Source: Endomicrobium sp. | Lineage (GTDB): Bacteria; Elusimicrobiota; Endomicrobiia; Endomicrobiales; Endomicrobiaceae | DNA length: 7,863 nucleotides | NCBI GenBank assembly: GCA_031260765.1 | Contig: JAISKX010000100.1 | Coordinates: 1 to 7,863 of the forward strand | Reading direction: 5' to 3' | In this document: positions 5,556 to 7,863 of the stretch, in pieces | Numbering within the stretch: the first letter of the stretch is position 1 | Layout: every line of letters starts with the position of its first letter | Notes under the pieces: model-generated | Database searches by the model: none | What the model saw: the letters and a program-made list of their open reading frames with translations, nothing else | What the model was told of the DNA's origin: nothing | Translations under genes and position numbers: made by a program

Positions 5556-6878
5556 ATGACAAAAGAAGAAATCATCAAGCAGGTGAAGGAAGAAGGCGTT
5601 AAGTTCATCAGATTGCAGTTCACAGACATTCTTGGGCATTTGAAAAATGTCGCCATCACGGCAAGCCAGATTGAAAAGGCTCTTGACAACAAATGTATGT
5701 TTGACGGCTCGTCAATTGAGGGCTTTACAAGAATTGAAGAAAGCGATATGTATTTGTTTCCCGATTTAGACACATTTACAATTTTCCCATGGAGACCTCA
5801 AGACGGCAAAGTCGCAAGACTTATTTGCGATGTCTATACGACAGACGGCAAACCTTTTGCGGGCTGCCCAAGAAGCGCTCTCAAAAGAGTTCTAAAAGAG
5901 GCGGCGGATTTAGGATATTCCTTTAATGTCGGTCCTGAATGCGAGTTTTTCTTTTTCTTAAATGACGAAAATGGAAAACCCACAATCAATACTCAAGACG
6001 AAGCGGGGTATTTTGATTTAGCCCCTATTGATTTAGGAGAAAATGCAAGAAGAGAAATCTGTTTAGCGCTTGAGAAAATGAGTTTTGAAATTGAAGCGTC
6101 TCATCACGAAGTTGCAAGAGGTCAGCACGAAATTGACTTCAAATATGCCAATGCTCTTACAGCCGCAGACAATATCAACACTTTCAAAATGGTTGTAAAA
6201 ACGATAGCCCAAAAGCATGGCTTGCATGCAACTTTTATGCCTAAACCGATTTTCGGCATAAACGGCTCAGGTATGCACACAAATATGTCTCTGTTCACCT
6301 CCAAAGGGAATGCTTTTTATGATGAAAAAGGCGAATTGCAGCTGTCAGAAACCGCTTATAATTATATCGGCGGTCTTATAAACCATGTCCGCTCTATTAC
6401 GGCTGTCACAAATCCTACTGTCAACTCATATAAGAGATTGGTTCCGGGATATGAAGCGCCCGTTTATATCGGCTGGTCTGCAAAAAACAGAAGCATTTTA
6501 ATAAGAATCCCCGCCGCAAGAGGAAATAGCACAAGATTAGAACTCCGCTGCCCAGACCCGACTGCAAATCCTTATTTGTCCCTTGCATTGTGTTTGGCGG
6601 CAGGTCTTGATGGAATAAAAAACAAAACAAAACCTCCAAAAAGCGCGGATTTCAACTTGTTCACAATGAGTCCTGCAGACAGAGCAAAACACGGCATCAA
6701 AGGTTTGCCCACTGACTTAAACGACGCTCTAAACGAGTTTAAGAAAAGCGAACTTGTGAAGAAAACTCTCGGCGAGCATATTTTCTCTCATTATATAGAG
6801 GCAAAAGACGCCGAATGGTTTGACTATATAACAAAAGTCAGCCAATGGGAATTGGACAATTATTTAGTCGCGTATTAA
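5556..6878 (+). CDS. glnA: Glutamine synthetase type I-alpha
   Basis: This enzyme makes glutamine from glutamate, ammonia and ATP in the cytosol and forms dodecamers. It has 440 residues, typical of GSI-alpha. Visible motifs in order: [16 protein letters not shown] (49-64) with R59 at the position of the glutamine feedback-inhibition arginine of Bacillus-type enzymes; metal ligands E128 and E130 in GPECEFF; E185 in HHEVA and E192 in QHEIDF; NGSGMH (236-241); [11 protein letters not shown] (293-303) with the flap glutamate E300; and [13 protein letters not shown] (311-323) into [14 protein letters not shown] (327-340). The adenylylation tyrosine region of GSI-beta reads IKGLP (381-385) with no tyrosine, so control by adenylylation is not expected. 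The start has TAGGAGA six bases upstream. A consensus promoter, an attenuator and a structured leader precede it, and an ANTAR regulator follows after 14 bases. Confidence 0.98.
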   Translation: MTKEEIIKQVKEEGVKFIRLQFTDILGHLKNVAITASQIEKALDNKCMFDGSSIEGFTRIEESDMYLFPDLDTFTIFPWRPQDGKVARLICDVYTTDGKPFAGCPRSALKRVLKEAADLGYSFNVGPECEFFFFLNDENGKPTINTQDEAGYFDLAPIDLGENARREICLALEKMSFEIEASHHEVARGQHEIDFKYANALTAADNINTFKMVVKTIAQKHGLHATFMPKPIFGINGSGMHTNMSLFTSKGNAFYDEKGELQLSETAYNYIGGLINHVRSITAVTNPTVNSYKRLVPGYEAPVYIGWSAKNRSILIRIPAARGNSTRLELRCPDPTANPYLSLALCLAAGLDGIKNKTKPPKSADFNLFTMSPADRAKHGIKGLPTDLNDALNEFKKSELVKKTLGEHIFSHYIEAKDAEWFDYITKVSQWELDNYLVAY

Positions 6879-6892
6879 AGCATTAACAAACA

Positions 6893-7474
6893 ATGGAAAA
6901 GGATAAAGTTGTCATCGTAGGTTCAAAAGAGATTGTTTCTGCAGTTTCCAAAAACTTGGAAACTACAGATTTTGCGATATTTGCCTCAACGGCGTCCGCA
7001 AACGATGCTTTTGGCAAAATAAACTCTCTTTTTCCAGATTTGGTTATAGCAGATTATAATTTATCGGATATGACCGGATTGGATTTTGCAAAAACAGTTG
7101 AATCTTTGCATATCTGTCCGGTCATTATTTTGGCAAATCAAACGCAAAGCGACTATATAAACGATTTAAAAAAAGACGCTCTTGATATTTTTTGCATATC
7201 AAAACCAATCAATAGCGTTTCGTTAAACCACACCGCATATTTAGCCGTCCGTCTCACCAAAAGAATACATGAATACGAAACAACCATTCAAGATTTAAAA
7301 CAACAGATTGAAAACAGGAAAATCGTAGAAAAAGCTAAGGGCATTTTGATGAAGAAATTTGATATGTCTGAAAACGATGTTTATGTAGAGATGAGAAAAA
7401 AAGCTATGAATTCCTCAAAACCTATAGAGCAAATCGCTAAAACCATAATTGAGATGTTCAAGTTTTTTGAGTAG
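6893..7474 (+). CDS. Response regulator with degenerate receiver and ANTAR RNA-binding domain
   Basis: This 193-residue cytosolic regulator is predicted to bind RNA and prevent transcription termination. The N-terminal receiver (about 5-118) keeps the phospho-acceptor position D54 in LVIADYNL and the lysine K104 in SKPI. The acidic pair after strand 1 is replaced (VVIVGSKE, 6-13) and the usual T/S switch position reads A81. A helical, coiled-coil-like linker (about 120-143) leads to a textbook ANTAR domain (about 141-188): ENRKIVEKAKGILMKKF, then VYVEMRKKAMNSS and IEQIAKTII. It starts 14 bases after glnA with only a weak ribosome binding site and no promoter, so it is almost certainly co-transcribed with glnA. 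ANTAR regulators beside glnA are, to my knowledge, also described in some clostridia. The likely target is the glnA leader terminator. No sensor kinase gene is in the window. Confidence 0.93.
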   Translation: MEKDKVVIVGSKEIVSAVSKNLETTDFAIFASTASANDAFGKINSLFPDLVIADYNLSDMTGLDFAKTVESLHICPVIILANQTQSDYINDLKKDALDIFCISKPINSVSLNHTAYLAVRLTKRIHEYETTIQDLKQQIENRKIVEKAKGILMKKFDMSENDVYVEMRKKAMNSSKPIEQIAKTIIEMFKFFE

Positions 7475-7534
7475 CGGGCTTTCTTGCGGAATTTGCGATA
7501 CCGCCTCCCAAAAATCCCCCTTGATAAAAGGCGT

Positions 7535-7563
7535 TTGTCATTATCTTTGTTTTTGGATATAAT
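7535..7563 (+). promoter_or_regulatory. Strong sigma70-type promoter for the Nfu-like gene
   Basis: TTGTCA (7535-7540), 17 bases, then TATAAT (7558-7563): one mismatch from consensus. Transcription should start near 7570, giving a leader of about 106 nt made up mostly of the second copy of the structured element. I see no intrinsic terminator between this promoter and the gene, unlike glnA. Confidence 0.8.
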
Positions 7564-7588
7564 CACTCCCGATTTTTAATGAACGATA

Positions 7589-7675
7589 AATCGCTACAAT
7601 TAAACCATGAAGTGGTTTTATGATATTAATAACCGCGTATTGCCTGCAAGGCAATGCGTGGATAGGAGGGAAAAA
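7589..7675 (+). promoter_or_regulatory. Structured leader element, copy 2, upstream of the Nfu-like gene
   Basis: This is the counterpart of 5468-5555. Hairpin 1 is AAACCAT (7602-7608), loop GAA, GTGGTTT (7612-7618). Hairpin 2 is a continuous 12-bp stem, CCGCGTATTGCC (7633-7644) with GGCAATGCGTGG (7650-7661), and the same TGCAA loop as copy 1. The similarity runs through the ribosome binding site to the start codon, as expected for a cis-acting element of the mRNA rather than a randomly placed repeat. Confidence 0.7.
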
Positions 7676-7679
7676 ATGA
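7620..7679 (+). CDS. Possible 19-codon upstream ORF in the Nfu-like leader
   Basis: The ATG opens [19 protein letters not shown] and ends in a TGA that overlaps the Nfu-like start codon (ATGA), a classic arrangement for translational coupling. Its ribosome binding site (AGTGG) is weaker than in the glnA copy. It matches the glnA upstream ORF in start position and in the LIT-x-YCLQG core, but the ends differ. Confidence 0.28.
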   Translation: MILITAYCLQGNAWIGGKK

Positions 7680-7863
7680 GTATTCAAGAAAAAGTAGAAA
7701 AGGCTTTAGATAGCGTTCGCCCATCTTTACAGGCAGACGGCGGTAATGTGGAATTGGTAAATGTCAGCGATGATGGAATAGTTCAAGTTCGCCTTACGGG
7801 CGCATGCGGCTCTTGCCCTATGGCGGCTATGACTTTACAACACGGAGTAAGTGTCGCAATTAA
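7676..7863 (+). CDS. NifU C-terminal-domain (Nfu-like) iron-sulfur protein, partial
   Basis: Sixty-two complete codons are visible before the window ends. The protein opens [20 protein letters not shown], then [14 protein letters not shown] and [17 protein letters not shown]. The RPxLxxDGG start and the CGSC motif (C45 and C48) are those of the NifU C-terminal domain, whose two cysteines bind or transfer Fe-S clusters. Proteins of this family made of the single domain are about 70-80 residues, so only a short tail is probably missing, but a longer fusion cannot be excluded. AGGAGGG lies shortly before the ATG. The gene has its own promoter and a leader shared with glnA. A role in Fe-S cluster delivery is inferred from the family. 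Confidence 0.92.
   Translation, partial: MSIQEKVEKALDSVRPSLQADGGNVELVNVSDDGIVQVRLTGACGSCPMAAMTLQHGVSVAI

Noticed and set aside
7475..7534. Terminator after the ANTAR gene
   Set aside because: Only a weak GCGG/CCGC hairpin with a mismatch and no T-run; read-through into the Nfu-like gene cannot be excluded.
1..7863. CRISPR arrays, tRNA or rRNA genes, transposase genes
   Set aside because: No regularly spaced repeats, cloverleaf-like segments, rRNA-like sequence or transposase motifs were seen.

Overview
The window is AT-rich bacterial DNA carrying six clear protein genes, the last cut by the window end, plus a few very small ORFs. An outer-membrane barrel-type protein with a signal peptide points to a diderm. 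The short malic enzyme, the glutamine synthetase I-alpha with an ANTAR partner, and many palindromic intergenic elements would fit an anaerobic, gut-type lineage such as Elusimicrobiota/Endomicrobia. That placement is a guess from gene content; no rRNA or marker gene here tests it.

Layout. Bases 1-126 hold a nested palindromic, repeat-like element. Next come two minus-strand genes that read as an operon: a PorV/UPF0164-like outer-membrane protein (1636-2652) followed by a Rel/SpoT-type (p)ppGpp enzyme (138-1616). The Rel protein has the hydrolase, synthetase and TGS domains but stops where the C-terminal regulatory half should begin. A divergent, gene-poor spacer (2653-3010) leads to a plus-strand 24-codon ORF with a strong ribosome binding site, an AT-rich hairpin, and a metallo-beta-lactamase-fold-like protein that seems to have lost its zinc ligands (3120-3929). 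Two hairpins, a repeat-like stretch and a -10 box separate this from a 390-residue malic enzyme (4178-5350).

The right third is the most interesting part: glnA (5556-6878), an ANTAR-domain response regulator (6893-7474) and a NifU C-terminal-domain (Nfu-like) protein (7676 to beyond the window). A consensus sigma70-type promoter overlaps the malic enzyme stop codon and drives a leader of about 175 nt before glnA. That leader holds two tandem six-base-loop hairpins. The second shares bases with the 5' arm of a strong intrinsic terminator, which is the arrangement expected of an ANTAR antitermination target, and the ANTAR protein is encoded directly after glnA. I infer an autogenous attenuation circuit for nitrogen assimilation.

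Downstream of that terminator, the last ~90 nt before glnA are nearly duplicated before the Nfu-like gene. The two copies share two hairpins, and paired base changes preserve the stems. Each copy also contains a tiny ORF that ends at the ribosome binding site or start codon of the main gene. This looks like a shared, possibly undescribed, cis-acting leader element linking glutamine synthesis to an iron-sulfur protein.
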